From an uncultured euryarchaeote (lineage in GTDB: Archaea; Thermoplasmatota; Poseidoniia; Poseidoniales; Poseidoniaceae), in assembly GCA_937897365.1 (NCBI GenBank), contig CALCOP010000045.1, forward strand, positions 1-16,630: a stretch of 16,630 bases of DNA, read 5' to 3'. The position numbers and the translations under genes were made by a program. Within the stretch, counting starts at the first letter, position 1. Each line of letters starts with the position of its first letter. This document shows, piece by piece, positions 5,882-12,790 of the stretch. Below the pieces are notes generated by a model, which saw only the letters and a list, made by a program, of their open reading frames with translations, was not told where the DNA came from and searched no databases.

Positions 5882-7231
5882 ATGTCCTTCTGTCCACTTG
5901 ATTACCGCTACGGCTGCCAAGACTTCAAACGAATATGGTCTGAAGTTGGACGACATGAACGTCAACTCGAAGTTGAGCGAGCACTGATATGGGCACACAT
6001 GCAACTTGGTAGGGTTACTGAAGAAGACTACAACATCGTTGCTTCGATTTCAAATCCAGTTTCAGTCACCAAAGAACGCGTCTCTGAAATTGAAGCGGAA
6101 ACCCGCCATGACATCATGGCACTAACCAAGGCAATGGCGGAAGCTGCCGGTGATGCTGGATGGTGTATTCATCTTGGTGCAACTTCGAACGACATCGTCG
6201 ATACAGCCGTCGCACTGCAACTTCGAGACAGCATCATTCTGCTTCGTGAGCAACTTTGTTTACTCATCGGTGTTTGTGCAGATGTAGCAGAACGAGAGCG
6301 CGATACCGTAATGCTTGGTCGAACTCATGGTCAAGCGGCGGTCCCGATCACTTTTGGTCTAAAAGCAGCGGTTTGGCTCGATGAACTTCGCCGTCAATTG
6401 ATTCGTCTCGATGAAGCATCTCCTCGTATCTCAGTTGGTAAATTCCTCGGTGCAGTCGGTACTGGCGCTGCACAAGGTGAAAACGCTCGGGAATTGCAAC
6501 GTTTGATCTTAACTCACCTCGGCCTTGGAGTGCCCTTAGCAACTACACAGGTTGTCGGTCGTGACCGCTACATCGAGTATGTATCATGGTTGGCAAATGT
6601 CGCTGCGAGTTGTGAGAAAATTCTCCAAGAAGTTCGTAACCTTCAACGCTCGGAAATACGTGAAGCCGGTGAAGGATTTGATGTCGAAAAGCAAGTTGGC
6701 TCTTCTACAATGGCTCACAAAAAGAATCCAATCAAATCGGAAAACGCAAGCGGCCTTGCACGTATTGTTCGTGCTATGATTATCCCTACCTATGAAAACG
6801 CATTACTTTGGCATGAGCGTGACTTGGCGAACTCGAGCAGCGAGCGGTTTACTCTTTCACACGCATCTGCATTATGTGAAGACGTCATGGCAAAAACTCG
6901 TGATGTTTTGAAGAACATGTGGGTTGACGCAGAACGTTGCCTCGCTAACATTCATTCACAAAAAGGTCTGGTCATGGCAGAAAAGGTCATGATTGACTTG
7001 GTTGATCATGGAATTCCACGTGATGAAGCACATGAAATACTTCGTGCTGCATCTTTTGAGGCTGTAGATAAAAACATTGAACTGATTGATGTGTGCAGTC
7101 GCACACCTGCTATTGCCGCAGCATTTACTGCCGAGGAGTTAGAAGCGATGTTTGAACCTTCGAATCACATCGGAGTTTCAGGTGAGATTGTCGATGAGTG
7201 CGTTGCACTTGCCCGTCAAGCGATACAGTGA
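5882..7231 (+). CDS. purB: Adenylosuccinate lyase
   Basis: PurB cleaves fumarate from SAICAR in IMP synthesis and from adenylosuccinate in AMP synthesis; it is a cytosolic homotetramer. Numbering here is from the ATG at 5882 (449 aa). The N-terminus PLDYRYG is typical of archaeal PurB. HLGATSNDIVDTA (97-109) carries the conserved TSND, GRTHGQAAVPITFG (146-159) carries a conserved active-site His, and the fumarase/aspartase signature GSSTMAHKKNP (273-283) holds the mobile-loop catalytic Ser at about 275. Within the signature the usual Pro after Met is Ala. LWHERDLANSSSER follows at about residues 306-319. Length is normal. I chose 5882 because family members begin a few residues before PxDYRYG. 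An in-frame ATG at 5834 adds 16 residues and sits at a leaderless distance from a TATA-like box, so it remains possible. The 3' end overlaps dph6 by 16 bp in convergent orientation. Confidence 0.95.
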   Translation: MSFCPLDYRYGCQDFKRIWSEVGRHERQLEVERALIWAHMQLGRVTEEDYNIVASISNPVSVTKERVSEIEAETRHDIMALTKAMAEAAGDAGWCIHLGATSNDIVDTAVALQLRDSIILLREQLCLLIGVCADVAERERDTVMLGRTHGQAAVPITFGLKAAVWLDELRRQLIRLDEASPRISVGKFLGAVGTGAAQGENARELQRLILTHLGLGVPLATTQVVGRDRYIEYVSWLANVAASCEKILQEVRNLQRSEIREAGEGFDVEKQVGSSTMAHKKNPIKSENASGLARIVRAMIIPTYENALLWHERDLANSSSERFTLSHASALCEDVMAKTRDVLKNMWVDAERCLANIHSQKGLVMAEKVMIDLVDHGIPRDEAHEILRAASFEAVDKNIELIDVCSRTPAIAAAFTAEELEAMFEPSNHIGVSGEIVDECVALARQAIQ

Positions 7232-7881
7232 ACATGTTGAATCTCAAATATGCCCCTTCGGCCATCCCATTGAACTTCACCGTCCAATTCTAATCGCCCA
7301 GGCATGTGCGGACCAGCTGTAATCAGCGTCTCATATTCTCCGCCTTCTCCATCGACATTGAATCGATACTTTCCTGACAGGGTTTCCAATTCTTGAAGCG
7401 ATGAAGTGTCGAGAGTTCTGCCAATCCATTCTTTCCCAAGCCCTTCGCAACTCACTCCAGTGATGAAAACTTGGAAACCGTTTTGGATGAGACCTTGCAT
7501 GTGAGAACGACTCTTTTGATGCCATAGGGGAGTCCAACTCTTGATGTTTAAGCGTTCAGCCATTCGTTCAATTCGACTTTTTTGGTAGTCAGAACGCAAT
7601 GCTCCACTCACGATTCCGTCGAGATTCAATTTCGACAGGGCTATCTCGAGATCCTCAATCTCGGTATCTTGTTCTCCCTTTGAGTCGACCTGAATCCATT
7701 CAATTCCAGCAAGTTTCGCTTGATACTCAACCAGATGCGTCCCTGGAACTTGGAACATCCATGAATCTCCACCAGTGATTCGTACGGTGATGAGATGGGT
7801 TATGTCCCATCCTTTGCACATAGCCCACCACCAAGCAGCAGCTGAATCTTTCCCTCCTGAAGACAATACTGCGACTCGCAT
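7216..7881 (-). CDS. dph6: Diphthine-ammonia ligase (PP-loop ATPase)
   Basis: Dph6 performs the last step of diphthamide synthesis: ATP-dependent amidation of diphthine on a His of translation elongation factor 2. The 221-residue protein has the N-type ATP pyrophosphatase PP-loop LSSGGKDSA at 6-14, the family stretch GIVSGALRSDYQKSRIE at 89-105, and the C-terminal EGGEYET at 179-185, which is typical of archaeal Dph6. Length matches the single-domain archaeal form; eukaryotic versions carry extra domains. The ATG at 7881 begins directly at the first strand of the PP-loop fold, so the start is well supported. The gene is divergent from psmA across a 171-bp region and converges on purB with a 16-bp overlap of coding ends. 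No strong Shine-Dalgarno precedes it, in keeping with a short-leader or leaderless message. Confidence 0.92.
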   Translation of the reverse strand: MRVAVLSSGGKDSAAAWWWAMCKGWDITHLITVRITGGDSWMFQVPGTHLVEYQAKLAGIEWIQVDSKGEQDTEIEDLEIALSKLNLDGIVSGALRSDYQKSRIERMAERLNIKSWTPLWHQKSRSHMQGLIQNGFQVFITGVSCEGLGKEWIGRTLDTSSLQELETLSGKYRFNVDGEGGEYETLITAGPHMPGRLELDGEVQWDGRRGIFEIQHVHCIA

Positions 7882-7930
7882 GAATCTGCTAAGATGTAAT
7901 GTTTGAAGAGTTTAGGGGTGGAGCATGTTT

Positions 7931-8012
7931 GGGTGAGGGTTCAAATGGGGTGGCGGACACAGCATTGTGTATCGGCCTTATAGCGATGATTCATTCACGT
8001 GAACCCTCATCC
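7931..8012 (+). repeat. Inverted repeat with 13-nt arms in the dph6-psmA intergenic region
   Basis: The left arm at 7931-7943 (GGGTGAGGGTTCA) pairs with the right arm at 8000-8012 (TGAACCCTCATCC). Ten consecutive positions are perfect, and the remaining three pair if one G-U wobble (7933 with 8010) is allowed on the plus-strand RNA. The 56-nt interior holds a small perfect hairpin, ACACA at 7957-7961 with TGTGT at 7966-7970 around a GCAT loop. It could be a structured leader or small RNA, a pair of operator half-sites between two divergent genes, or chance. It lies upstream of the candidate psmA TATA box. The arms are seen directly; any function is inference. Confidence 0.5.
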
Positions 8013-8025
8013 TCATAAAGCGTCG

Positions 8026-8032
8026 ATTTAAC
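8026..8032 (+). promoter_or_regulatory. Candidate TATA box for the psmA superoperon
   Basis: The A/T-rich ATTTAAC motif is centred about 24 bp before the psmA ATG at 8053, the distance expected for a leaderless archaeal transcript. A second A/T patch (TCATAAAG, 8013-8020) and a purine-rich GAGAGTGA just before the ATG leave room for a short leader instead. Weak, assigned by eye. Confidence 0.35.
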
Positions 8033-8052
8033 GGAACATTGAGAGTGACGAC

Positions 8053-8775
8053 ATGCAGCCAAGCGGAAGAGGATATGACCACGGAATTACGACATTCAGC
8101 CCAGACGGACGATTGTTCCAAGTTGAATACGCAAGAGAATCAGTCAAGCGAGGAACAACAACCGCTGGATTGAAGTTTCGCGATGGTGTGGTTTTGGTCT
8201 GTGATAAGCGTATTGTGAGTCGTCTTATCATCCCAGAATCGATTGAAAAGATGTTCAAAATTGATGGCCACATCGGAATTGCAACCTCTGGTCTTGTAGC
8301 AGACGCACGCCAACTTGTCGCTCGTGCACGAGTAGATGCCCAAGTCAATCGCATCACATATGCTGCCAGTGTTCCAGTTGATGTTCTTGTCAAGAAACTC
8401 TGTGATTTCAAGCAATCATTCACCCAATACGGTGGTTCACGGCCATTTGGAACTGCACTCCTCATCGGGGGAGTCGATGATAATGGAATCCACCTCTATG
8501 AGACCGACCCAAGCGGTGCATACCAGTCTTATCATGCTGGAGCCATCGGAAGCGGCCGTAATAGCGTCATTGAATTCTTTGAGTCCAACTGGAAAGAAGG
8601 TCTCACACTTAACGCAGCAATGAAACTCGGACTTGAGGCACTTCGCAGCGCCAATGATACCGAACTTAACCGTGAAGCAGTTGAAGTAACCGTTGTTGAT
8701 GCAGATGGATACCGAGTTCTCGACCGTTCTGAAGTCAATAAGCAGATTGACCGACTTAAGCCGTTGGAAGATTGA
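8053..8775 (+). CDS. psmA: 20S proteasome alpha subunit
   Basis: PsmA forms the outer heptameric rings of the 20S core particle, gates entry to the proteolytic chamber and docks the PAN/Cdc48-type ATPases. The 240-residue protein begins with the alpha-subunit gate and H0 region, YDHGITTFSPDGRLFQVEYA at 8-27, then ESVKRGTTTAGLK. It has no propeptide or N-terminal catalytic Thr, which distinguishes it from beta subunits. Lys66 lies at the position of the alpha-subunit lysine that receives the C-terminal HbYX motif of activator ATPases. Length is standard. It is the first gene of the plus-strand superoperon, 57 bp before the SBDS gene. This head position next to the exosome genes is a classic archaeal arrangement. 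No beta subunit is in the window. Confidence 0.96.
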   Translation: MQPSGRGYDHGITTFSPDGRLFQVEYARESVKRGTTTAGLKFRDGVVLVCDKRIVSRLIIPESIEKMFKIDGHIGIATSGLVADARQLVARARVDAQVNRITYAASVPVDVLVKKLCDFKQSFTQYGGSRPFGTALLIGGVDDNGIHLYETDPSGAYQSYHAGAIGSGRNSVIEFFESNWKEGLTLNAAMKLGLEALRSANDTELNREAVEVTVVDADGYRVLDRSEVNKQIDRLKPLED

Positions 8776-8831
8776 AATTGAATGACCACGTTCAAAGGCC
8801 TTCTCCCGTTCTCAAAGAATGAGGGAGATAC

Positions 8832-9518
8832 ATGGTGAGTTTAGACGATGCCGTTCTTGCACGAATGGAAAAAGGCGGAAAGAGATACGAACTCCTCGTT
8901 GATCCAGACCTGGTTGAAGATTTCAAAGCCGACCCCTCCTCTGTCGATTTGAATCAGTTTCTCGCTATGGATGAGGTGTTCCATGATATCCGTGGTGCTG
9001 AAAGACCGACTGAAGATGCTATTGAAAACACATTTGGCTCGCAAGACATTTTCGAAATTACTAAAATTATCTTGTCAAAAGGAAGTATTCAACTAACAAC
9101 CGCTCAAAGAAAGGCGAGGATTGAACAAATGCGTCAACAAATTGTCCATGAAATTCATACGATGGCTGTTGACCCCAAATCAAAAAGTCCACACCCGAAA
9201 ACCCGTATTGAATTGGCACTTGAAGAATCGAGGTATTCTGTCGATCCGTTCAAACGCTTGGACGACCAAGTAAAGGATGCGATTGAATTGCTGAAGCCGA
9301 TGATTCCTCTCTCCTTTGAGTCCGTCCGTTTGGCGATTCGTGTCCCCGGTTCAGCCTATGGTTCAGCATCTCGAATACTACGACAATATATGGAGAAAGA
9401 ACAGTGGCTCGAAAACGGAACTTGGGCGGCGATTATTGAACTTCCAGCCGGAATGAAGGATTCGATAATTGGTAAAATTATGCGCCAATCTTCTGATTCA
9501 GAGTTTAGAGAATTGTAA
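8832..9518 (+). CDS. Ribosome assembly factor, SBDS/Sdo1 family
   Basis: The archaeal homologue of the Shwachman-Bodian-Diamond syndrome protein. In eukaryotes SBDS works with the EF-2-like GTPase EFL1 to release eIF6 from the 60S subunit; in archaea it binds the large ribosomal subunit. The 228 residues fit the three-domain layout. The N-terminal FYSH domain (about 1-90) includes GGKRYELLVDPD, DEVFHDIRGAERPTED and FEITKIILSKGSIQLT. A central helical domain (about 91-160) follows, with RIELALEESRYSVDPFK at its end, then a C-terminal ferredoxin-like domain (about 163-228). A purine-rich GAGGGAGAT precedes the ATG. The gene sits between psmA and rrp4, its conserved place in archaeal genomes, which supports a link between ribosome maturation and the exosome. 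Confidence 0.94.
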   Translation: MVSLDDAVLARMEKGGKRYELLVDPDLVEDFKADPSSVDLNQFLAMDEVFHDIRGAERPTEDAIENTFGSQDIFEITKIILSKGSIQLTTAQRKARIEQMRQQIVHEIHTMAVDPKSKSPHPKTRIELALEESRYSVDPFKRLDDQVKDAIELLKPMIPLSFESVRLAIRVPGSAYGSASRILRQYMEKEQWLENGTWAAIIELPAGMKDSIIGKIMRQSSDSEFREL

Positions 9519-9599
9519 GTTTGAGTTGCTACCCGAATAGATTCTCGAAGGGTCGGCTTTATCATGGGATGGCGATTCGCCAAGAATGGAGAGAAAGAA

Positions 9600-10295
9600 A
9601 TGTCCAACGGTCAAAACGGCGCCGAGCTGCGCCTCGTGACCCCGGGTATGGCTATCGGGCCATCTGCCGGGATGCGCGTAGGAAGTGGTGCACTTGCACA
9701 AAACGATACAATCATTGCAACCCGACTCGGGTGGGTAAAAGAACTCAATAACACGGTCTCCGTTGACCCCATTAACAGTGCTTACATGCCACGTTCAGGA
9801 GACCTTATAGTAGCAACAGTCGCCGAAGTTCGAAACAATCTATGGTTCATGAATATCAACGGCCCTTTCCAAGGTCTTCTGCCAATGTCATTGGCTCCTT
9901 GGAAAGTCGAATTTGGTGCTGCGCGGCAACACATGGGAATTGGAGATGTTGTACTTGCACGTGTCCAAGAAGTTGACGAGTGCCACAATGTCGTACTTAC
10001 CATGAAAGGAGTTGGACTACGTCGGCTCAATCAAGGGTCTGTACATTCTGTTCCAATCAATCACATCGACCGAATTCGAGGAGAAGGAAATGCAACTTTG
10101 CAACGACTTCGAGAAGCGAGTGACTGTCGAATTATTGTCGGAGAAAACGGCAAAGTCTGGGTTGACGGTGATGCTGAAGGAACCGCTTGGGCACGCCAAG
10201 CGATTCAACTGATTCAAGAATCAGGACACAAGAACACATTCGAAGCAGAATTAACTGCTCTTGAAAAAAATGCTCCAAAAAAAGGTGATGCTTAA
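9600..10295 (+). CDS. rrp4: Exosome RNA-binding cap subunit Rrp4
   Basis: Rrp4 forms, with or without Csl4, the trimeric RNA-binding cap on the archaeal exosome ring. From the ATG at 9600 the protein has 231 residues: an N-terminal domain with RLVTPGMAIG (11-20), an S1 domain at about 65-137 (GDLIVATVAEVRNNLWFMNI and, near its end, VVLTMKG) and a KH domain at about 146-205 ending in CRIIVGENGKVWVDGD. The KH GxxG loop reads GEGN (161-164), a departure from the usual GKxG. An upstream in-frame ATG at 9564 would add 12 residues. I prefer 9600 because GGAGAGAAAGAA directly precedes it and because family members start a few residues before the VxPG motif. The stop codon TAA overlaps the rrp41 ATG by one base (TAATG), so the two are probably translationally coupled. 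Confidence 0.92.
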   Translation: MSNGQNGAELRLVTPGMAIGPSAGMRVGSGALAQNDTIIATRLGWVKELNNTVSVDPINSAYMPRSGDLIVATVAEVRNNLWFMNINGPFQGLLPMSLAPWKVEFGAARQHMGIGDVVLARVQEVDECHNVVLTMKGVGLRRLNQGSVHSVPINHIDRIRGEGNATLQRLREASDCRIIVGENGKVWVDGDAEGTAWARQAIQLIQESGHKNTFEAELTALEKNAPKKGDA

Positions 10296-11023
10296 TGGGC
10301 GGATATGGTGATGTACAATTATTACGCGACGACGGTCTACGACTGGACGGACGCAAGCTTGACGAAATGCGACCGGTTTCTATCGAAGCAGGAATTCTTC
10401 CTGCTGCAGATGGTTCTGCAATGGTAACTCACGGACTCAATGTGGCTGTTGCGGCCGTATACGGTCCTATGGAGGCCCATCCTCGAAAGATTCAGCGCCA
10501 AGACAGAGCAGTCATTGATGTACGCTACAACATGGCACCATTTTCAACGAGCGACAGAATTCGACCGGGTTTTAATCGAAGATCACGAGAAATTTCGAAG
10601 GTAACCGCAGAAGCGCTTGAGTCAGTCGTTCTTGTTGAACGCTATCCTCGCTCAAAAATTCGTGTCGAAATCGAGATACTGGCTGCTGAAGCAGGTACTC
10701 GATGCGTAGGTATTACCGCCGCTGCTGTTGCTCTTGCGGATGCTGGAATACCAATGAGAGATTTGATTGTTGGAGTCGCATCCGGTAAAGTCGAAGATAC
10801 TGTCGTATTGGACCTTGACAAGGCTGAGGACAACTACGGGCAAGCAGATTTGCCTGTTGGAATTCTGCCAAATACTGGAGAAATTGCTTTCCTTCAGATG
10901 GATGGAGATCTTTCACCTGAGGAATTTAATCTAGCAATGGAATACAATTTCAAAGCTGCTGCCGAAATTCACGAAATCATGGTGGATGCGCTCAAGCGCA
11001 GGTATGAAGGAGGTGAAAACTGA
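10295..11023 (+). CDS. rrp41: Exosome catalytic subunit Rrp41 (RNase PH family)
   Basis: Rrp41 carries the active site of the archaeal exosome, a phosphorolytic 3'-5' exoribonuclease that can also add tails, as a hexameric ring with Rrp42. The 242-residue RNase PH-fold protein shows LRLDGRKLDEMRPVSIEAG at 15-33, the RNA-contacting basic stretch FNRRSREISK at 93-102, the phosphate-site region AEAGTRCVGI at 131-140, and the acidic active-site segment DLDKAEDNYGQADLP at 173-187 with D179 and D185. This is the catalytic subunit pattern and is intact. An AGGTGAT ribosome binding site (10283-10289) lies inside the end of rrp4. The start overlaps the rrp4 stop by one base and the gene's own TGA overlaps the rrp42 ATG by one base, so all three exosome genes are tightly coupled. 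Confidence 0.96.
   Translation: MGGYGDVQLLRDDGLRLDGRKLDEMRPVSIEAGILPAADGSAMVTHGLNVAVAAVYGPMEAHPRKIQRQDRAVIDVRYNMAPFSTSDRIRPGFNRRSREISKVTAEALESVVLVERYPRSKIRVEIEILAAEAGTRCVGITAAAVALADAGIPMRDLIVGVASGKVEDTVVLDLDKAEDNYGQADLPVGILPNTGEIAFLQMDGDLSPEEFNLAMEYNFKAAAEIHEIMVDALKRRYEGGEN
11009..11016 (+). promoter_or_regulatory. Perfect Shine-Dalgarno before rrp42
   Basis: GGAGGTGA, inside the end of rrp41 and six bases before the rrp42 ATG, is a full complement to the archaeal anti-Shine-Dalgarno. It shows that this organism uses Shine-Dalgarno initiation for internal operon genes even though leaderless starts are likely at operon heads. Confidence 0.75.
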
Positions 11024-11808
11024 TGGTAGAATTGGTTCCAACTCTTCTTCGACAAGAACTCGCACGTCTAGCTGAAGACGGACAACGTATGGATGGCCGT
11101 GGACAGTGGGAAGGGCGCGATGTCAGTTTGGAAGTTGATTGCCTTTACAATGCTGAAGGTTCAGCGAAAGTCGTTTTGGGTAAAACCATCGTCTATGCTG
11201 GAGTTAAATTTGAACTTCGCACACCATGGCCAGACCGCCCTACTCAAGGCTCGCTGATGTGTGGTGCTGAACTACGCCCAGTAGCACACAGAAAATACGA
11301 ACCTGGACCACCGTCTCCTCAATCAATTGAATTAGGCCGTGTTGTCGATCGTGGCATTCGCGAATCTGGTTGCATTGATATGGAGAGTTTGTGTATCGTC
11401 CCTGGAGAGAAAGTTTGGGGAATTATGATTGACATCCATGTCCTTTCTGATGGAGGAAATATTTTCGATGCATGTGGCCTTGCTGCAATTGCTGCTCTAC
11501 GAACAGCAGTGGTTCCTGCTGAGCGGTTTGATGTTGGAGAAGACCACACTCTAAAGGTCAACGGCACGCCTATTATGTCATCGTTTACTCGGGTTGGAGG
11601 ACGCTATGTTTACGACCCATCCGAAGAGGAAGAACTCGGTGGAGATGAGCGAATTCACATAACACTCGGAGACGAAGGACACCTTCACTCCCTACAAAAG
11701 GGGTTAAGAGGGGTGTTCACGCCGGCCGAATTTGCAGAGATATTCGAGGTGGCGCATCAACGATGCTCCGAACTTCGTAAACTCGTAGCAACCCAGGAGG
11801 GGAACTGA
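11023..11808 (+). CDS. rrp42: Exosome structural subunit Rrp42 (RNase PH family, inactive)
   Basis: Rrp42 alternates with Rrp41 in the hexameric exosome ring and contributes RNA-binding and structure without its own catalysis. The 261 residues include RMDGRGQWEGRDVSLEVD at about 22-39, the segment LGKTIVYAGVKFELRTPWPD, the region around IELGRVVDRGIRESGCIDME, and the C-terminal domain with VLSDGGNIFDACGLAAIAAL. The acidic catalytic cluster seen in Rrp41 is absent, as expected for Rrp42. The ATG overlaps the rrp41 stop by one base and has a perfect Shine-Dalgarno. Its stop codon is directly followed by the TTG start of the eL43 gene. Confidence 0.95.
   Translation: MVELVPTLLRQELARLAEDGQRMDGRGQWEGRDVSLEVDCLYNAEGSAKVVLGKTIVYAGVKFELRTPWPDRPTQGSLMCGAELRPVAHRKYEPGPPSPQSIELGRVVDRGIRESGCIDMESLCIVPGEKVWGIMIDIHVLSDGGNIFDACGLAAIAALRTAVVPAERFDVGEDHTLKVNGTPIMSSFTRVGGRYVYDPSEEEELGGDERIHITLGDEGHLHSLQKGLRGVFTPAEFAEIFEVAHQRCSELRKLVATQEGN
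11795..11802 (+). promoter_or_regulatory. Shine-Dalgarno supporting the TTG start of eL43
   Basis: AGGAGGGG lies six bases before TTG at 11809, inside the end of rrp42. It supports this unusual start codon, since no ATG is near the conserved N-terminus. Confidence 0.65.
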
Positions 11809-12168
11809 TTGGCAAAGCGAACACAAAAAGCAGGTGCAACAGCACGATTTGGAGCACGATATGGTGTTTCCGTTCGACGAAATGCTGGTGCCGCATTAGC
11901 AAAGAAGACTGCAAAATACACCTGTCCTGTTTGCCAATACCGCAAAGTCCGCCGAGTTTCGGTTGGAATTTGGCATTGCGCAAAGTGTGACCACACCTTT
12001 GCAGGTGGTGCATGGGAACCATTCACTCGAGCATCCGACACAAACAATCGTATTCTACGACGTTCGGTTGAAGGTGCAACGACTGCAGATATGGCATTCA
12101 TCGCTCAACAAGCAGCTCTCGATTACGAGCGTGCTTTGGCTGCTGGTGAAATCTCTGAAGAAGAGTGA
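11809..12168 (+). CDS. rpl37ae: Large ribosomal subunit protein eL43 (L37Ae) with C-terminal extension
   Basis: A zinc-ribbon protein of the archaeal/eukaryotic 50S/60S subunit. The conserved N-terminus AKRTQKAGATARFGARYG directly follows a TTG start codon, which fixes the start. The zinc ribbon is intact with C39 and C42 (CPVC) and C57 and C60 (CAKC), and is followed by the family ending HTFAGGAWEP. Typical family members stop about 15-25 residues after the second CxxC pair. This one runs to 119 residues, adding a tail of roughly 35-40 residues rich in Ala, Glu and Thr (for example TADMAFIAQQAALDYERAL) that could form a helix. Its function is unknown. The gene lies between rrp42 (no gap) and pcc1 in the conserved archaeal order. 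The neighbouring rpoP gene found here in many archaea is missing. Confidence 0.93.
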   Translation: MAKRTQKAGATARFGARYGVSVRRNAGAALAKKTAKYTCPVCQYRKVRRVSVGIWHCAKCDHTFAGGAWEPFTRASDTNNRILRRSVEGATTADMAFIAQQAALDYERALAAGEISEEE

Positions 12169-12191
12169 TTACACTCAATGGAGTGTTTTCA

Positions 12192-12452
12192 ATGACTTCA
12201 AATTGGTCGCTTTCCCTTAGCGTTCAGTCAAAGAGTTATGAAGACACAAAGGCCCTCGCAGATGCATTGGTCACCGATGAAGAGATTGAGTGGTCCGCCA
12301 CCAATGAAAACTTTGTTTTCCACTTATCGGAACAAAAAGCAAAGGATTTACGTGCGATGTGGAATACCCGAATGCGTGGAATTATCGCTGTTGACTCACT
12401 TCTTTCTTCTCTTTCAATCAAGTCCGAGGGTTCATCAACCCAAACCCATTGA
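12192..12452 (+). CDS. pcc1: KEOPS complex subunit Pcc1
   Basis: Pcc1 is the small dimerising subunit of the KEOPS complex (with Kae1, Bud32 and Cgi121), which makes t6A37 on ANN-decoding tRNAs. The 86-residue protein has the alpha/beta layout of the family: an N-terminal beta pair (SNWSLSLSVQS), a first helix (YEDTKALADALVTD), central strands (EIEWSATNENFVFHLSE), and the most recognisable element, the C-terminal helix LRAMWNTRMRGIIAVDSLLSSL, which matches the Pcc1 pattern of a helix with N, R and a late hydrophobic face. An upstream GTG at 12165 overlaps the eL43 stop, but the ATG at 12192, with GGAG eight bases before it, gives the usual family length. Identification rests on this helix plus the conserved operon position between eL43 and prefoldin beta. 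Confidence 0.85.
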   Translation: MTSNWSLSLSVQSKSYEDTKALADALVTDEEIEWSATNENFVFHLSEQKAKDLRAMWNTRMRGIIAVDSLLSSLSIKSEGSSTQTH

Positions 12453-12460
12453 GTCAAACA

Positions 12461-12466
12461 GGTGAG
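12461..12466 (+). promoter_or_regulatory. Shine-Dalgarno deciding the prefoldin beta start
   Basis: GGTGAG (AGGTGAG with the preceding base) lies just before ATG at 12470. It favours this start over the in-frame TTG at 12449, which overlaps the pcc1 stop. Confidence 0.55.
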
Positions 12467-12469
12467 AGC

Positions 12470-12790
12470 ATGGATAATCTTGAGCAACTCCAAGTCGTCG
12501 TCAACGAAGTTCAATCTGCTCGTCAACAAGTAGCGAACCTTCGTGCACAAGTTGTTGAATTAGAGGCAACGATTGAAAACGTCAAAAAGCAGCCTAAAGA
12601 TTTGGCCTTACATCAACAAATGTCTGGAGTGTTGGTCGAGGTTTCAGACCGCCCAAAGCTGGTCAGAGAACTTGAAGAAACCCTTGTTGCTTTGAAGGAA
12701 CACCTTGAACGCTTCACTGAGCGTGAAGCAGAATTACTCGCAACGTACAATCAATTGAAAGAAATGCTTGCGGGGACTGAAAACGCATGA
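12470..12790 (+). CDS. pfdB: Prefoldin beta subunit
   Basis: Prefoldin is a jellyfish-shaped hexamer of two alpha and four beta subunits that holds unfolded proteins in the tips of its coiled coils and passes them to the thermosome. This 106-residue protein is almost entirely heptad-like coiled coil: an N-terminal helix to about residue 42 (QLQVVVNEVQSARQQVANLR...), a short central stretch around DLALHQQMSGVLVEVSDRP that corresponds to the beta-hairpin linker, and a C-terminal helix (LVRELEETLVALKEHLERF...). Length and layout match beta, not the longer alpha subunit. The ATG at 12470 has a Shine-Dalgarno. Its stop overlaps the DHH start by four bases (ATGA), so translation is probably coupled. 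The order pcc1-pfdB-DHH is the conserved archaeal one. Confidence 0.9.
   Translation: MDNLEQLQVVVNEVQSARQQVANLRAQVVELEATIENVKKQPKDLALHQQMSGVLVEVSDRPKLVRELEETLVALKEHLERFTEREAELLATYNQLKEMLAGTENA

Noticed and set aside
7934..7950. GGTTCAAAT resembling a tRNA T-loop upstream of psmA
   Set aside because: The flanking five bases do not pair as a T-stem, and no acceptor, D-arm or anticodon arm can be drawn around it. The match is better explained as part of the inverted repeat.
8028..8465. Long minus-strand open frame (145 aa) opposite psmA
   Set aside because: It lies wholly inside a certain proteasome gene, its translation is Ser/Thr/Arg-rich and resembles no protein, and it is a codon-bias shadow.
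11926..12168. A hidden rpoP-like zinc ribbon fused to eL43
   Set aside because: The only four cysteines are those of the normal eL43 zinc ribbon; the extension has none.
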